Assembly: GCF_039535785.1 (NCBI RefSeq)
Contig: NZ_BAAAXV010000005.1
Span: 558,001 to 622,000 of the forward strand
Direction: 5' to 3'
Origin: Nonomuraea helvata
GTDB lineage: Bacteria > Actinomycetota > Actinomycetes > Streptosporangiales > Streptosporangiaceae
DNA: 64,000 bases
Part shown: positions 7,493 through 16,446 of the stretch, one piece after another
Numbering within the stretch: the stretch's first letter is position 1
Layout of the letters: every line of letters starts with the position of its first letter
Made by a program: the position numbers and the translations under genes
The notes under the pieces: model-generated
What the model was told of the DNA's origin: nothing
What the model saw: only the letters and a program-made list of their open reading frames with translations
Database searches by the model: none

Positions 7493-8565
7493 CCCCGACC
7501 TGCGCCACTCCGGGTCCTGACCACCTCGGCCGCCACGGCGTGGAAGGCGACGAGAGCCTCTTCCTGATCAGGGCGGCCTCCGGCGGTGGCCGACTTGACG
7601 ACGACCACGCCGTGCTCGGGTGAGACGTAGATGTACTGGCCGCCGAGCCCGGCCGCCATGAAATCTCGACCCTCCCCGAGCCACCAGTGCAGGCCGTAGC
7701 GCGGGTTGGCCGGGGACGGGGCGGTGGACGCCCTGACCCAGGAGGCCGGGACGACCTGGCGGCCGTCGGCCTGGCCGCCGTGCAGGTAGAGCAGCCCGAA
7801 GCGGGCGTAGTCGCGGTCAGTGGCGTAGTAGCAGCAGTAGCCGAGGCTGTCACCGTGGGAGTCGTTGCCCACGGTGGCCGTGGATTCCATGCCGGCGGGT
7901 TGCCAGATCTTGCGCTGCACATACGTGTGGTACGGCACTCCGGTGGCCTTGGTGACGAGCCGGGCCAGGACGAAGGAGTTCATGCTGGTGTACTCGAACC
8001 GGGTGCCCCAGTCCCAGCCGCGCTTCTGCCGGGCGGCCATCTCCGTGATGGGGTAGCCCTTGTTGGCGGCGGCCTGCAGGCGTGGCGCGTCGGTGGCCTC
8101 GTCCCAGTCGATGCCGGACGACATGCGCAGCAGCTCGCGGATGGGCACCCCGGCGTAGCCGGAGCCGGCCAGCTCGGGCAGATATTTGTCCACGGGGTCG
8201 TCGACCGAGCTGATGCGTCCCTCGCCGAGCGCGATGCCGACGGCGGCCGAGGTGAACGACTTGGCCATCGACCAGGACTGGAAGCGGGTCGCACGGCTCG
8301 CGCCCGAATAGCGCTCGGCGACGATGTCCTGGCCGTCCAGGACGAGGAAGCCGTTGGTCTTCGTCCGGGTGAGGAAGTCCTCCAAGGTGTGTTCCTGGCC
8401 CTGGTAGGTGTAGGTCACCGAGAGCTTTCTGGGTGCGGTGCGCAGCTCGACCGGATGCGCCGACGGACTCAGCACGTCGGTGGTCTCGGCCGAGGCCGCG
8501 GTCGCGGTCATGCCTGGTATGGACAGCGCGAGCGTCAGTGCGGCCGCGTAGTGGGTGATGCGCAT
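7453..8565 (-). CDS. secreted serine hydrolase (beta-lactamase/PBP4-like, class C fold)
   Basis: The ATG is preceded by GGAGGAGATGAC. The 370-residue product starts with a Sec signal peptide (cleavage near ASA-ET, ~residue 26). The beta-lactamase-related fold carries the nucleophile motif SMAK (Ser99, Lys102) and the tyrosine motif YTS (Tyr192), typical of esterases, D-aminopeptidases and class C enzymes. The substrate is unknown. It lies 71 bp downstream of the histidine kinase on the same strand, so it may be the output of that two-component system. Its last ~40 bp overlap the P450 relic, so the C-terminus may have been altered by the junction. Confidence 0.85.
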   Translation of the reverse strand: MRITHYAAALTLALSIPGMTATAASAETTDVLSPSAHPVELRTAPRKLSVTYTYQGQEHTLEDFLTRTKTNGFLVLDGQDIVAERYSGASRATRFQSWSMAKSFTSAAVGIALGEGRISSVDDPVDKYLPELAGSGYAGVPIRELLRMSSGIDWDEATDAPRLQAAANKGYPITEMAARQKRGWDWGTRFEYTSMNSFVLARLVTKATGVPYHTYVQRKIWQPAGMESTATVGNDSHGDSLGYCCYYATDRDYARFGLLYLHGGQADGRQVVPASWVRASTAPSPANPRYGLHWWLGEGRDFMAAGLGGQYIYVSPEHGVVVVKSATAGGRPDQEEALVAFHAVAAEVVRTRSGAGRGHTSQVTGRLLTP

Positions 8566-8636
8566 GTCATCTCCTCCGAAGGGGTTGCTCCGGGCGGGAT
8601 AGTGACGCGCCTTTCTGGCATTTGTCTGGCAAGGGG

Positions 8637-10037
8637 CTATTCCAGCCAGGACCGCGTGGATCGTGGGGGTTGCCGGTCGGTCATGGGCAGGCGGATCTCG
8701 GCTCGCGTACCTGAACCGGTGGGGCAGGCGCCCAGCGTGGCGGTGCCGCCGTGCAGTGCCGCCTGCTGCCGGACCAGCGTGAGGCCGAGCCCCGAACCCG
8801 GACTGGCGGAGCTGCGGCGGAAGCGGGCGAACATCGCCTCACGGTCCTCCGGCGCGACCCCCGGACCCGCGTCCTGGACGACGAGGACGATCTCCTCCCC
8901 CACCTCCAGGGTCACGGTGATCGCGGCGTGGCCGGACGCGTCGGCGCCGTGCACGGCGGCGTTGTCGAGGAGGTTGTCGGCGACCAGGCGTAACCCTTCC
9001 ACCCAGCCGCGCACCCGGACGGCGTCCGGCACGCGAGCGGTGATCGTGGCATGCGGATGACGCCGTCGGGCGGCCTCGACCGCGTCGTTGACGATCTCGG
9101 CGAGGTCGGCCTCGGCGAAGGCGGAGGCGTCCAGCAGCTCGCCGTGCGCGAGCCGGCGCAGCATGGTGATGAGCCGCTGGATCCGGCCGTGCTCGGCGAC
9201 CAGATCGGCGACGATCTCGGTGCGGTCCGCGAGGTCGAGCCCGGGGTGGTTCAGGACGGTGAGGTTGGCGCCCATGCTGGTGAGCGGGGTGCGTAGCTCG
9301 TGCGCGGCGGTGGCCGCGAAGGCACGCGCGCTCTCCAGTGCCTCTCCGGTGCGGGCCACGGCCGCGTCGCGCCGGTCGAGGAGGTCGTTCAGGAGGCCGG
9401 CCAGCTCGTCGATCTCGGTGACGCCGGCCGTGGTCGCCAGCCGCGTCTCCGTCCGGGACGGCATGCCGATCGTACGTGCCTGCCTGCCAAGCTTCGACAG
9501 CGGCCGCACCGCGAACCTGCCGAGCAAGAGCCCCGCGACCACGCCCGCACCGACCGCGATCAGCGTGACCGAGACCAGTCGGTCGCGCAGCAGCGCGATC
9601 TGTCCGGCGACGTGCTCGTCCGGTTCGAAAAGGATCAGCCGCGCGTCCCCCTGCCGTCCCAATGGGGCGGCCACGAACCGCCAGCGCCGATCCCCCTCAG
9701 CGTGGTCGCCGGGACCCGCGCCCGCCGGAAGCCCCCCTGGCACATCCCCGATGACCAGCAGTTTCTCGCTGCCGACTGTGACGCATGCGCCGCCCGCGCC
9801 GGCGGCCGCGGCCAGCCGCTGCTGCAGGAAGCCGGGGGGCATGGCAGGCAGCAGGCGAGTTCGCCACGCGATCGTCGCCGCCAGCGGAGTCAGCGCCCGC
9901 AGCCGTGTCTCGAGCCGGTCGTCGCGCTGGGCGTTCAGGTCCCGGGAGACCCACCCCAGCACGGCCAGCCCCGCCACGGCCACGAGCAGCGGGACGGCGA
10001 CGGCCAGGCAGAGGGCGAAACGCGTGGACAGCTTCAT
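8637..10037 (-). CDS. two-component sensor histidine kinase
   Basis: The protein has 466 residues. It has an N-terminal membrane helix (~8-30), a ~120-residue extracytoplasmic sensor segment and a second helix (~155-178). These are followed by a HAMP-like linker, a HisKA domain with the phospho-acceptor His in AAHELRTPLTSM, and an HATPase_c domain (NLLDNAAVHG, DAGPGV, GSGLGLTLV). The start overlaps the stop of the response regulator gene by 4 bp (ATGA), so the two are translationally coupled. The signal is unknown. Confidence 0.95.
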   Translation of the reverse strand: MKLSTRFALCLAVAVPLLVAVAGLAVLGWVSRDLNAQRDDRLETRLRALTPLAATIAWRTRLLPAMPPGFLQQRLAAAAGAGGACVTVGSEKLLVIGDVPGGLPAGAGPGDHAEGDRRWRFVAAPLGRQGDARLILFEPDEHVAGQIALLRDRLVSVTLIAVGAGVVAGLLLGRFAVRPLSKLGRQARTIGMPSRTETRLATTAGVTEIDELAGLLNDLLDRRDAAVARTGEALESARAFAATAAHELRTPLTSMGANLTVLNHPGLDLADRTEIVADLVAEHGRIQRLITMLRRLAHGELLDASAFAEADLAEIVNDAVEAARRRHPHATITARVPDAVRVRGWVEGLRLVADNLLDNAAVHGADASGHAAITVTLEVGEEIVLVVQDAGPGVAPEDREAMFARFRRSSASPGSGLGLTLVRQQAALHGGTATLGACPTGSGTRAEIRLPMTDRQPPRSTRSWLE

Positions 10038-10711
10038 GGCTCTCGCAGGACGAACCCGACGCCGCGCACGGTGTGCAGCATGCGCGGCTCACCGCCCGCC
10101 TCCAGCTTTCGCCGCAGATATCCGACGAACGTGTCCACCGCGTTGTCGGTCACCTCGAAGTCGTAGCCCCAGACGCGCTCCAGCAGCAGCGGCCGGGACA
10201 GCACGATCCCGCTGTTCCGCGCCAGCACCTCCAGCAGGTCGAACTCACGCCGCGTCACCTCGATCGCCCGGCCTCGCAACGTGACGCGGCGCGCGTCTGG
10301 TTCGACGACCAACGGCCCGACGCGTACCGCCATACCCGGGGCAGATCCGGCACGGCGTAACAGGGCACGCAGGCGCAGCACCAGCTCACCCAGGTCGAAC
10401 GGCTTGACGACGTAGTCGTCGGCGCCCGCCGCCAGCCCGGCCCTGCGGTCGGCCACCTCGTCCATGGCCGACAACATCAGCACCGGCACCTGTGACCCGG
10501 ACTCCCGTAATCGGCTGCACACCTCAATACCTGACATTTCTGGCATGGACACATCGAGGATGATCGCATCGGGCTGTCCCTCCGCCTGCTCCAGCGCCTG
10601 CCGCCCCGATTCGGCGGTGTCCACGGCGAAGCCCTCCAGCCGCAGGCCACGCCAGAGCGAGCGCAGGATGGCCTGATCGTCGTCCACCGCCAGGATCCGG
10701 TACGCGGTCAT
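10034..10711 (-). CDS. OmpR-family response regulator
   Basis: The protein has 225 residues. The receiver domain carries the acidic pocket (VDDD), the phospho-acceptor Asp in ILDVSMPEM, and the conserved Lys in VVKPFD. The C-terminal winged-helix DNA-binding domain ends VDTFVGYLRRKLE...LHTVRGVGFVL. It is the first gene of a regulator-kinase-serine hydrolase unit. The DNA target is not apparent. Confidence 0.96.
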   Translation of the reverse strand: MTAYRILAVDDDQAILRSLWRGLRLEGFAVDTAESGRQALEQAEGQPDAIILDVSMPEMSGIEVCSRLRESGSQVPVLMLSAMDEVADRRAGLAAGADDYVVKPFDLGELVLRLRALLRRAGSAPGMAVRVGPLVVEPDARRVTLRGRAIEVTRREFDLLEVLARNSGIVLSRPLLLERVWGYDFEVTDNAVDTFVGYLRRKLEAGGEPRMLHTVRGVGFVLREP

Positions 10712-10769
10712 CGCGGCAGTCTATTTCGCCCTGACCGCGACGATCGAGATGTCCCGCATGAGGCCGAGC

Positions 10770-11468
10770 TCAGAACTCGGAAGTGCCCACCTCGGCCGAC
10801 GTCCCTGCCCTCGGCGCCCGCGCCTGCCGCTGGTACTCGGCGACCCGGGCGTTCAGCATGAGCAGCCGGAGGTTGTTGACCAGCGTGACAGCGACCAGGC
10901 AGCCGGCGACGAGTGCGACCGTGCCGTAGCCGGGCCGGTCATCGGCCAGCGAGCCCACAGTGGCCAGCGCGCCGATGACGACGACGATCCAGCCGAGCCG
11001 CAGGCCGGGCGCGATGCCGTCAGTGTCGCCGTGCAGCAGCATCTGCCCGCACCGGAGGAACTGAATGCCGAGCAGCGCAGGTATCCCGGCGACGAAGCAT
11101 CCGACGACCATCACGCCGGCGATCCCTCCGGCGCTGCTGCCGCTGTCGTGCGGGATCCGATAGGCGGAGACGAGGATCGCGAGGGCTGCGAGGAACCACG
11201 GCGCGCTGTAGGCGATGACGGGCACGCCGACGCTGCGGAAGTTGCGCCGTAGCGTGGGATCCGCCATCGCCGGCGAGCGGCTGAAGCCTGTCGTCCAGTT
11301 CGCAATCACATGACGGACCAGCAGGACCGCCGGCACTCCGGCGAGAGCGAGTCCGATGGCGAACAGCGGCAGACCCGCCCGGACGTCGCCGTCCACGAGC
11401 TTGCCCAGCCCGATCGCGAGCGTCAGCACGCCGGTGGCGATGACGAAACGCAGAAGTCGGAGGCTCAC
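10770..11468 (-). CDS. multi-pass membrane protein of unknown function
   Basis: GTG at 11468 is chosen because GGAGGAGGT lies 4-5 nt upstream; an in-frame ATG at 11483 overlaps that site. The 232 residues include about five hydrophobic helices (for example FVIATGVLTLAIGLGKL, VIAYSAPWFLAALAILV and GIAGVMVVGCFVAGIPALL) and a polar C-terminal tail. No enzymatic motif or family is recognised. It follows the small broken gene and the broken sigma factor on the same strand. Confidence 0.72.
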   Translation of the reverse strand: MSLRLLRFVIATGVLTLAIGLGKLVDGDVRAGLPLFAIGLALAGVPAVLLVRHVIANWTTGFSRSPAMADPTLRRNFRSVGVPVIAYSAPWFLAALAILVSAYRIPHDSGSSAGGIAGVMVVGCFVAGIPALLGIQFLRCGQMLLHGDTDGIAPGLRLGWIVVVIGALATVGSLADDRPGYGTVALVAGCLVAVTLVNNLRLLMLNARVAEYQRQARAPRAGTSAEVGTSEF

Positions 11469-11601
11469 CAGGACCTCCTCCATCGGTGGGATGACACGGC
11501 GGTGGCTGTGGCCAGGGCTACGCCCAGGTTTGACGCGATCATGCGCGGCATCGTGACAGTCTTTTATGGCAGTTCTCTGGCAAAGAGCGGAGGCCGCCCC
11601 A

Positions 11602-11891
11602 TCAGCTCCTGTCGTAGACCCCGGCGGCCCACTCTCCGGGCCTGACTCCCAGGTCGGCGGCCAGTTCCAGGGCGACGTCGTACCTGACCAGTTCCTCGGC
11701 CGCGTACCTGCCGTTGCAGGTCCCCTTCCGCTTGTCGACCACGGCACACGCCTGCCCGTACGCCGGGTGCAGCCGTCCAGCGACGTCGGCCCGATGAGCT
11801 CGGTGGGCGGAAAGACCCACACGCGGATGGACTGGTGCCCGTCCGACCATCCGGAGGGCAGCGACTTCCGGTCGTAGGTGTGCCGGGCCAT
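11602..11891 (-). pseudogene. small conserved-looking gene, frameshifted
   Basis: From ATG 11891, one frame reads MARHTYDRKSLPSGWSDGHQ and continues to PPTELIGPTSLDG. The protein-like sequence then jumps to another frame (AYGQACAVVDKRKGTCNGRY, then LVRYDVALELAADLGVRPGEW) and ends at 11602. The switch lies near 11765-11780. Joined, this gives a soluble protein of about 95 residues of unknown function downstream of the sigma-factor fragment. It could be a real mutation or an assembly error. Confidence 0.5.
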
Positions 11892-11929
11892 GCCGCCCTC
11901 GCACCGGGTGACCTGCCCCGCGCGGCTGC

Positions 11930-12330
11930 CTTGCCCGCCCGAGCTGGGTCTTCACCGTGCCCAGCGAGCAGCCGAGGACGTCGGCGCACTGTGGCAGCGT
12001 CAGGTCCTCGAAGTAGTGCAGGACGATCACCGCCCGCTGCCGGTCCGACAACCCTCTGATCGCCGCCCAGAGCGCGTCCTTCTCGCCGAGCTCGCGGGCG
12101 AAGTCGCCGCGGGCGGTCGTGTCGGGGAGCGACTCCGTGGGCACCTCGCCGCGCCAACGTTTTCGCCACCAGGAGGCGTGCGTGTTGGTCAAGATGCGAT
12201 AGACGTACGGGTCGGGATCGCCCTTGATGCGCCGCCACGCCTGCCACGCCCTGGCCAGCGTGATCTGCACCAGGTCCTCGGCTCCCACCGCACCTCCGCG
12301 GCCTCGACCAGACCGCGACGCCGTCCGAGC
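11930..12330 (-). pseudogene. SigE-family ECF sigma factor, degraded at both ends
   Basis: The central part is a clear sigma factor. It has region 2 (AEDLVQITLARAWQAWRRIK, YVYRILTNTHASWWRKRWRG) and region 4 (LSDRQRAVIVLHYFEDLTLP, DVLGCSLGTVKTQLGRAR). The usual N-terminal start of region 2 (RSAYLLTGD-like) is replaced by unrelated Arg-rich sequence, and the C-terminus ends abruptly after GRAR in all frames. A frame stays open to 12420, but that extension does not look like protein. It probably no longer directs transcription. Confidence 0.65.
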
Positions 12331-12505
12331 GGCCGCCACCCTGCTCCGCGTCGGTCTCTGGAGTGGCGTTGAGGGCACCCCGCCGGACGCAGCCGAGCCG
12401 GTCGGGTGTCGCGCGGTCAAGGCGCCGGCTGACGGCGGAGCGTGCGGGCCTCCGCCACCCCCGTCCAGGGCGACGGCCGGTGCCGCCCGTGCCCGGCGGC
12501 CGAGG

Positions 12506-13339
12506 TCAGCGAAAGGCGTCGGCGTGTGCTTCCGCCCACTGTCCGAAGGTACGGGGCGGGTGTCCGGTCACCTCCCGTACGGTCGGCAGGACGTGCGACT
12601 CGTCGAGTGTGCCGTCGACGTAGAAGCTGAAGAAGGCGTCGACGTACTCCGCCGGCATGGTCGCCTCCATCTCGACCCGGGCTTCCTCATCCGGCAGAGC
12701 CTCGCAGCGCAGGTCCCTGCCCAGCACCTTGGCCAGTACGGCGACCTGGTCGGCGGGCAGCAGCGAGTCCGGGCCGGTCAGCTCGTGGATCCGGCCCTCA
12801 TGCCCGTCACCCGTCAGCGCCCGGGCCGCCACGGCCGCGATGTCGGCGGGGTCGATGGCGGCGGCCGCGACTGCGGCGAACGGCACGCGCACCAGGTCCC
12901 CGGCCCGAAGCTGCGGCAACCAGCGCAGCGCGTTGGACATGAACGCCCTGGGCCGCAGGAACGTCCAGGGCATGCCCGCCTCCCGTACGGCGCGCTCGGA
13001 AAGCGTCATGTAGCGGGAGATCGCATTGCTCATGTCCGCCAGCGCGGCGGAGCCGCCCGACAGCAGCACGACCCGTTCCACCCCGGCTCGGCGCATCTGG
13101 GCCAGCAGGCCGGGCATGTCCGCATATCCCGGCAGCAGGAACACTCCCCGCACGCCGATCAGCGCATCGGCCAGGCTGTCGGGCCGGTTCAGGTCGCCGG
13201 TGACGGGCTGGACGCCGGGCGGCAGAGTGACGCCCCGAGGGTCGCGCACCAGCGCGCGCACCCGCTGCCCCGCCTGGGCCAGCTCGGCCACCACGTGCGA
13301 CCCGGTGTTGCCGGTGGCGCCGGTCACTAAGATCATCAT
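12506..13339 (-). CDS. NmrA-like NAD(P)-binding oxidoreductase/epimerase
   Basis: The start is taken at the ATGATGATC that opens the Rossmann strand (MMILVTGATGNTGSHVV); an ATG three codons upstream is also possible. The 277-residue product is an atypical short-chain dehydrogenase of the NmrA/HSCARG (SDR_a) type. It has GATGNTG for nucleotide binding and VVLLSGGSAA in place of the classical catalytic Tyr region. Such proteins act as quinone/NADPH reductases or redox sensors. The specific substrate is unknown. Confidence 0.85.
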   Translation of the reverse strand: MMILVTGATGNTGSHVVAELAQAGQRVRALVRDPRGVTLPPGVQPVTGDLNRPDSLADALIGVRGVFLLPGYADMPGLLAQMRRAGVERVVLLSGGSAALADMSNAISRYMTLSERAVREAGMPWTFLRPRAFMSNALRWLPQLRAGDLVRVPFAAVAAAAIDPADIAAVAARALTGDGHEGRIHELTGPDSLLPADQVAVLAKVLGRDLRCEALPDEEARVEMEATMPAEYVDAFFSFYVDGTLDESHVLPTVREVTGHPPRTFGQWAEAHADAFR

Positions 13340-13386
13340 CAGTCCCATCAGGTCATGAGGTGCGGGGGCGAAGAGCTCCGACGGCG

Positions 13387-13794
13387 CTATGCGGCACCGG
13401 CGAGGCCGACGGCGAGGGCGATCAGCGCGATGGCCAGGAGCAGTGCCCCTCCTCGCGTGAGCATCGTGCCGGGCGAGCGGGCGCCCTGCCGGCCAACCGC
13501 CAAATGCAGGAAGAATCCACCTGATTGCGCCAGCACTCCGGCCAGCAGGATCCCGCCTGCCAGCCACTCCAGGCCGTCGGGGAAACCGGCGCGGGGCAGG
13601 TAGAGGAAGTAGACGAGCGACAGCACCAGCAGTACGCCGGCGTGCGCGTGGCCGGCGCGGAAGAACCGCTCGCGGAACTCATCCAGCTTCTCGCGATCGG
13701 TGGTGATGAAGCGGAGCAGCGCATGCCCGCCGAACTCCACCGTGACGACCGAAGCCAGGGCGATGATCGGCAGGATCTCGGCGGCCTTTCCCAT
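13387..13794 (-). CDS. small four-helix membrane protein
   Basis: ATG 13794 has a GAGGGATCGG ribosome-binding site and gives 135 residues. There are four predicted membrane helices. A charged segment (TTDREKLDEFRERFFRAGHAHAGV) lies between helices 1 and 2, and its RAGHAHAGVLL motif recurs in small actinobacterial membrane proteins of unknown role. It is divergent from the gene at 13924 across 129 bp. Confidence 0.78.
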   Translation of the reverse strand: MGKAAEILPIIALASVVTVEFGGHALLRFITTDREKLDEFRERFFRAGHAHAGVLLVLSLVYFLYLPRAGFPDGLEWLAGGILLAGVLAQSGGFFLHLAVGRQGARSPGTMLTRGGALLLAIALIALAVGLAGAA

Positions 13795-13923
13795 CCGATC
13801 CCTCCTCACTGTGCGATCTTGCTGAATTGACGCAAGAAATCGTGACGTTCGGCGAAGAAGAGCCGATAGTGTCCCTGTCATCGGCCGAGTATGCATTTTG
13901 CACGGCTCATCGGGAGGCACCGA

Positions 13924-14277
13924 GTGGGGCGCATCGCAGACGACCTCCCGTTACGGCTTGCCCGGGGCATGCTGTGGGCCACGTTCGGCATCCTGTTCTA
14001 CATCCGCGCGGCCGGCGGGCTGGACAACGGCGCCGGCGTGCTCGGGGCGCTGCTCGCCATGGCGCCGTATCCACCGCTCGTCACGCTGGTGGTGTGGCGC
14101 CGGAACACGGCCGTCCGGTACGGGCTCCTCGCAGCCGTGGTGCCGCTCTACTTCGTGCCGTTCCTGGTGGTCGGCGAGCTCTGGGACGTTGCCCGTGCGC
14201 GCGGCGGTTCTCATCGCGGCGGCTGCGACGGTCCGGCGGTCTGCGGTGGGATCACCAGGGGCATGAAGCCATCCTGA
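13924..14277 (+). CDS. short membrane protein, possibly a truncated sensor-kinase N-terminus
   Basis: GTG 13924 follows gggagg. The 117 residues comprise three hydrophobic segments (LARGMLWATFGILFYIRAAGG, LGALLAMAPYPPLVTLVVW and YGLLAAVVPLYFVPFLVVGEL). After GELWD, where membrane sensors normally enter their cytoplasmic part, the sequence becomes low complexity and stops. It looks like a membrane input domain whose catalytic half was lost. The alternative is a small intact protein. Confidence 0.5.
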   Translation: MGRIADDLPLRLARGMLWATFGILFYIRAAGGLDNGAGVLGALLAMAPYPPLVTLVVWRRNTAVRYGLLAAVVPLYFVPFLVVGELWDVARARGGSHRGGCDGPAVCGGITRGMKPS

Positions 14278-14434
14278 CTGCCGCGAATCACCCTGATCGG
14301 GCTCCATCGAGCGTTCCGTCGCGGGTCAGGGTAGGTTCGAGAGATACCCGGGCCGGCTGGCAACCCACCATACGCCGCCCCTGCCCTGCTCGCCCGTCAT
14401 CCCACGCGGTAATGCGAAAGCACGGGCTGAACGA

Positions 14435-14467
14435 GGTCCGGGCCCGCACCCGTGACGGGCGCGGACC
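14435..14467 (-). terminator. terminator hairpin downstream of the cold-shock gene
   Basis: ggtccgggcccg (14435-14446) pairs with cgggcgcggacc (14456-14467) at 11 of 12 positions around a 9-nt loop. It starts about 20 bp beyond the cold-shock stop on the reverse strand. There is no U-run, which is common in high-GC hosts. Confidence 0.6.
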
Positions 14468-14489
14468 CGGGACTCAGGACCGTGTCAGA

Positions 14490-14696
14490 TCAGGCAGCGA
14501 CGATGTTCTCCGCCTGCGGGCCCTTCTGGCCCTGGACGATGTCGAAGGACACCTTCTGGCCCTCGCGCAGCTCGCGGTAGCCGCCGTTGGCCACGATGTT
14601 GGAGTAGTGCGCGAAGACGTCGGCGCCGCCGCCGTCCTGCTCGATGAAGCCGAAGCCCTTTTCGGCGTTGAACCACTTGACGGTTCCGGAAGCCAT
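14490..14696 (-). CDS. cold-shock domain protein (CspA family)
   Basis: The protein has 68 residues with the two nucleic-acid-binding motifs GTVKWFNAEKGFGFI and DVFAHYSNI. It is a single OB-fold RNA chaperone of standard length. AAGGAGATCGCC precedes the ATG. The untranslated region upstream can form hairpins, as is usual for Csp mRNAs. Confidence 0.97.
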   Translation of the reverse strand: MASGTVKWFNAEKGFGFIEQDGGGADVFAHYSNIVANGGYRELREGQKVSFDIVQGQKGPQAENIVAA

Positions 14697-14727
14697 GGCG
14701 ATCTCCTTCAGAGATGTGCAGGGACGC

Positions 14728-14825
14728 GATTCGCACCGTGCGAATCACCGTGTCGCCGCGATGAAGCCCATCCGGAGATGACCGGAAAACCGAAACGCAC
14801 CTGCGGAACAAACTCCGCCAGGTGC
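14728..14825 (-). promoter_or_regulatory. structured 5' leader of the cold-shock gene
   Basis: Two inverted repeats lie upstream of the csp start. gattcgc (14728-14734) and gcgaatc (14740-14746) form a perfect 7-bp stem with a 5-nt loop. gcacctgcgga (14797-14807) pairs with tccgccaggtgc (14814-14825) with one bulge. Structured leaders control Csp mRNA translation and stability in other bacteria; here that is inferred. Confidence 0.45.
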
Positions 14826-14904
14826 GCCCAAAGTCATTTTATGGGTACAACAACTGCGATGATTTCGAGGCTATCACAGTTTCCTGAGTGCCGGACCGAC
14901 ACCA

Positions 14905-15069
14905 TCAGCAGGCGACCACGACTTCGCGACGAGGCGCCGGCGCCACTCTCGTCTCATACCGGGACTGGAGGACGGGAGCCGCGGTGAGGAGCAGTGCAGC
15001 GGTGGCGGCCATCCGCAGCCGGCGGGCCATCCGGCCGCTCGGCACCCGGCCGAGCGTCGTTGATGTCAC
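14905..15069 (-). CDS. small exported or membrane-anchored peptide (54 aa)
   Basis: GTG 15069 is preceded by AAGGAGGAG at good spacing. The 54-residue product starts with basic residues (VTSTTLGRVPSGRMARRLR), followed by a hydrophobic core (MAATAALLLTAAPVL) resembling a signal peptide or anchor, and a short basic tail ending VVVAC. No family is recognised. The strong RBS and signal-like core are the only support. Confidence 0.42.
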   Translation of the reverse strand: MTSTTLGRVPSGRMARRLRMAATAALLLTAAPVLQSRYETRVAPAPRREVVVAC

Positions 15070-15340
15070 CCGCCCACTCCTCCTTGTGGACCGTGACAGC
15101 TTGCACCGCTGTCAGAGGAATCGTGTGCACAGGAGATTCGTGTCGTGTCCGAGAGGCAGCCAATCGCCACCATCTCGTACGCCTATTTCCGGCCTTGCAG
15201 CAAGGAGGTACACACAAGGCCAAGGCCGCACCACGAAACAATGGAATGACCCGGTCAAGTCGGCGTACAAATATGCGCCAAATAATATTTGGGCGCCCGG
15301 TCGTTTCCAACCCGAACGATCACGGCGTGACTCTGCGTAA

Positions 15341-15499
15341 GCGCCGCAGTGGCGCAGTGGACGAGGCCGGCGACGAGCGGACGACCTCTTCACCCACGAG
15401 TACGGAGCCCGCCCTGGCAGCAGGCCCTTCAAGATCCGCCGCCACGACCGGGCGACGAACCTGTGGCCGCTGACCCTGCTGTCCTTCGGCGAAAGCTGA
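15341..15499 (+). pseudogene. unidentified gene relic (C-terminal fragment)
   Basis: One frame reads DDLFTHEYGARPGSRPFKIR and then HDRATNLWPLTLLSFGES before a TGA at 15497. Composition and codon use look protein-like against surrounding DNA that does not. No start or upstream domain is present. The family is not recognised. Confidence 0.3.
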
Positions 15500-15936
15500 C
15501 CGTGGAGGCGGCACTGAAGTCCGAGTCGATCGCACTCCCGGCCACGGCGAACACAATGCGTTCAGGCGTCATCAAGGCGATGCGTTCACTGCGGTGATGG
15601 ACACCCCGTCCACGGGGAGCGTTCCGGCGGCTCAGGGGACGATGGCTCCCCGCTGTCACGTCTGATCCTCGACGTCGCTCCCCAATGCGACATCGAGGAG
15701 GTGGGCTCCGGGCATCGTGGAGGGTGATGCCGGAGCCGCCTCGCGCCCACCTGCGGCATCGCGGTGGGATTGTCCTTGAGCCACTGCGCGTTGGCCGCAT
15801 GCTCGGCCCTCTCTTCGGCCTCGCTTCGCCGGGCCGGCACCTCTGCATGATCGTCTGTCTTGCAGCACGGCCATGAACGACGGCATCACGCTCCTCGCCG
15901 TTCAACGGCCGGCCGGCTTGGGGACGTCTGTCATCG
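15500..15936. other. non-coding or decayed stretch
   Basis: No convincing gene is seen. The best candidate is a reverse-strand frame near 15840 (PARRSEAEERAEHAANAQWL and a few more residues) that loses protein character after about 30 residues. The region is probably decayed. Confidence 0.4.
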
Positions 15937-16167
15937 TCACAGCTTGACGAGTTTGGCGTACGGCGCGGTGAGGCGACGCGTCTCCGCACCGAAGTCGATG
16001 ACAACGGCGAGGTCTTCCTCGACCGCGACGACCCGGCCGAGACCGTATTTGTCGTGGCTCACCTGGTCTCGCACGGCGAACTGCTCAACAGGGGGTGGAG
16101 GAGCCTCGGGAACGTTGAAGGGACTTCCTGGCGGGCGTTGCCGGGCCACGGCGCGAGTATGCCTCAT
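15937..16167 (-). CDS. small conserved actinobacterial protein with SH3-like 'DKYGLGRVVAVE' domain
   Basis: ATG 16167 gives 76 residues (MRHTRAVARQRPPGSPFNVP at the start). The C-terminal 45 residues (FAVRDQVSHDKYGLGRVVAV, then LAVVIDFGAETRRLTAPYAKL) form a small beta-barrel-like module. It is found in actinobacterial orphan proteins and resembles the tails of UvrD-type helicases and CarD-like modules. The longer upstream reading frame looks non-coding. The function is unknown. Confidence 0.75.
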   Translation of the reverse strand: MRHTRAVARQRPPGSPFNVPEAPPPPVEQFAVRDQVSHDKYGLGRVVAVEEDLAVVIDFGAETRRLTAPYAKLVKL

Positions 16168-16446
16168 TGGTGCAAGTATGCCCCCTATCAGCGGATATAT
16201 CGACAATCCGCAGGGTCGAACCTGCATTGCGTCATTGCCCGCACCTTGCGTACCACACAGACCGCCTGTCCATCGCCCTGTCCGCGCCGAGATGCGTCTC
16301 CGACCAGTTCCTCTGGCTCGCCTACCTGGCTGGCCTGCCACCGATGTGCAGTGTCGGCGCCTGACAGTGCGTTCCGGGCCGTACGAGCACGCACCGAACA
16401 CGGCCGATACCACCTGTGACCAACTGCGGCGGTCGTCCTCGTCGCT

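Noticed and set aside
7687..9060. 457-codon forward open frame opposite the serine hydrolase and kinase
   Set aside because: It crosses two clear reverse-strand genes and has the Gly/Val/Arg bias of an antisense frame.
15340..15420. tRNA-like start (cagtggcgcagtggacgagg)
   Set aside because: It resembles a D-arm by chance. No acceptor pairing, anticodon stem or T-arm can be formed.
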